Source of the DNA: Micromonospora tarapacensis
GTDB lineage: Bacteria; Actinomycetota; Actinomycetes; Mycobacteriales; Micromonosporaceae
DNA: 64,000 nucleotides
Reading direction: 5' to 3'
NCBI RefSeq assembly: GCF_019697375.1
Contig: NZ_JAHCDI010000004.1
Span: 1,723,324-1,787,323 of the forward strand
This document shows, piece by piece, positions 62,987 through 64,000 of the stretch (within the stretch, counting starts at the first letter, position 1; every line of letters begins with the position of its first letter). A model generated the notes under the pieces. The model worked only from the letters and a program-made list of their open reading frames with translations. It was not told the origin of the DNA and did not search any database. The translations under genes and the position numbers were made by a program.

Positions 62987-64000
62987 CCATGTATAGCCCA
63001 GACGTCGTGGAAACGCTCCCACGGATGGTTGCCGATCCGCCTGCCGTGCCCGCCCCGTGCCGGGGCCGCCTCGTCGAGCAGGCCCGCTGGCAGTGGCGCC
63101 CGGCCGACGGCGGTGACCCGGCCGCGCGTACCGAGGAGTTCCTCGCCGCCCACGGCCTGCACCTGGACGACCTGGCCCGCCCGACCCCCGACACGACCCC
63201 GACGGCGTCTGCGGCGCCGCGCTCTACGTCTCCGCCGCCGCCGGCGCCCTGCTGGCCGGCGGCGCACCCGGCCCGGCCAACCCGGCCGACCTGCCCGAGG
63301 TGGTGGCTGTCGTCTACGGCCACACCGACGCCCGCCCGACCCCGGTAGGCCCGCCACCCGACTGGTGGCGCGGCACCTGGACCGAGAGCTGGAATCCCCG
63401 CCAGCACGCCGACGCCGTCGACGCCGTCCGCACCGCCATCGGACACGGCGAGGTCTACCAGGTCAACCTGGTCGGTCACGCCGCCGCCGCGTACACCGGC
63501 GATCCGCTGCCGGCCCTGGCCCGACTCGGCCGGCTGCCCGGCGCCCGCTACGGCGGCGTGCTCACCGGCCCGGGCTGGGCCATCGGCTGCGCCAGCCCGG
63601 AGACCCTGATCGAGGTCCGCCACGGCACCCTGACCACCCGGCCGATCAAGGGCACCCGCCCGGCGACCGCCGCCGGCCGCGCCGACCTGCTCGCCTCGCC
63701 CAAGGAACGCGCCGAACACATCATGATCGTCGACCTGGAGCGCAACGACCTGGCCCGCGTCGCCCGCACCGGCAGCGTCCGCGTCGACGACCTGTTCGCC
63801 GTCCGCCGCTGGTGCGACCTGTGGCAGGCCGAGTCGACGGTACGCGCCGACATCGCCGACGGGCTCGGCCTGGCCGACCTGCTGCGCGCCGTCTGCCCCG
63901 GCGGTTCGGTCACCGGCGCGCCGAAGCTGGCCGCCCTGGACCACATCGCCGCCCTGGAACCCGTCGGCCGCGGCGCCAGCATGGGCGGCCTCGGCTGGGT
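62983..64000 (+). CDS. Aminodeoxychorismate/anthranilate synthase component I-like, PabB (truncated by window end, one frameshift)
   Basis: The chorismate-binding core is visible: PRQHADAVDAVRTAIGHGEVYQVNL, then GCASPETLIEVRHGTLTTRPIKGTRPA, ERAEHIMIVDLERNDLARVA and GGSVTGAPK. It makes 4-amino-4-deoxychorismate for folate (PabB) or a related product (anthranilate), or is part of a biosynthetic cluster. The head from ATG 62983 (alternatives 62989, 63025) is divergent. A one-base loss near 63185-63195, in a C run, breaks the frame; repair joins it to DGVCGAALYVSAAAGALLAGG. The C-terminus lies beyond 64000. Confidence 0.82.

Overview
The window looks like a chromosome segment of a high-GC actinomycete, most likely a Micromonosporaceae relative. 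This is inferred from the very high GC, frequent GTG starts, many 4-base GTGA stop/start overlaps, a mycothiol-dependent aldehyde dehydrogenase, an F420-type luciferase-like oxidoreductase, a DUF5999 protein, and a block matching the order pgsA2 / DUF881 / small basic protein / DUF881 / gcvH / garA / MerR / DUF151 / MerR / gcvP known from Mycobacterium tuberculosis (Rv1822-Rv1832). There is no rRNA, CRISPR array or transposase.

Layout. 0-6.6 kb: end of a secreted protein, a TM-helix channel-like protein, an MFS carrier, YchJ, a class F sortase with a C-terminally anchored exported partner, lycopene cyclase and RNase HI. 6.6-13.6 kb: a secreted BNR-repeat protein and an intact CUT1-type sugar ABC importer. 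13.6-15.9 kb: hemerythrin-like protein, luciferase-like oxidoreductase and a divergent MarR regulator with palindromic sites between. 16.0-22.1 kb (minus strand): an unusual four-gene overlapping operon containing an ABC-ATPase-like protein with every catalytic motif lost, a Tat-exported lipoprotein solute binder, one polypeptide holding two fused permeases, and a membrane-anchored NB-ARC/TPR protein with a lost P-loop lysine. This is the best candidate here for an undescribed system. 22.2-28.4 kb: a kinase-like pseudogene, a Baeyer-Villiger-type monooxygenase, S-(hydroxymethyl)mycothiol dehydrogenase with a metallo-beta-lactamase partner, and a two-regulator/YciI cassette. 28.4-37.4 kb: three paralogous secreted lysozyme-like proteins, two of them in near-identical 1-kb direct repeats that flank an MFS pump, a winged-helix protein, a geranylgeranyl-reductase-like flavoprotein, an SDR and a nucleotidyltransferase toxin-like pair.

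37.6-46.2 kb: a complete selenocysteine locus. fdhA has an in-frame TGA (Sec190) followed by a SECIS-like hairpin, then come fdhB, an NrfD-type membrane subunit, tRNA-Sec (anticodon TCA), selA and selB. Together with the mycothiol dehydrogenase this gives a plausible formaldehyde to formate to CO2 route. selD and fdhD are not in the window. 46.2-49.4 kb: small proteins, an HhH endonuclease and a tandem universal stress protein. 49.7-62.6 kb: the conserved pgsA-to-gcvP block, with a globin pair, a DivIVA-like protein and a sirtuin inserted before a glycine riboswitch and gcvP. 62.6-64 kb: DUF5999 and the start of a pabB-like gene that runs off the end.

A caution applies to the whole window. 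At least fifteen genes change frame, nearly always in the direction expected from one missing base in a short G or C run. I treat these as probable sequence errors and annotate the genes across them. Exceptions are the kinase-like gene, which has lost its catalytic loop, and the second XRE regulator, which shifts the other way.
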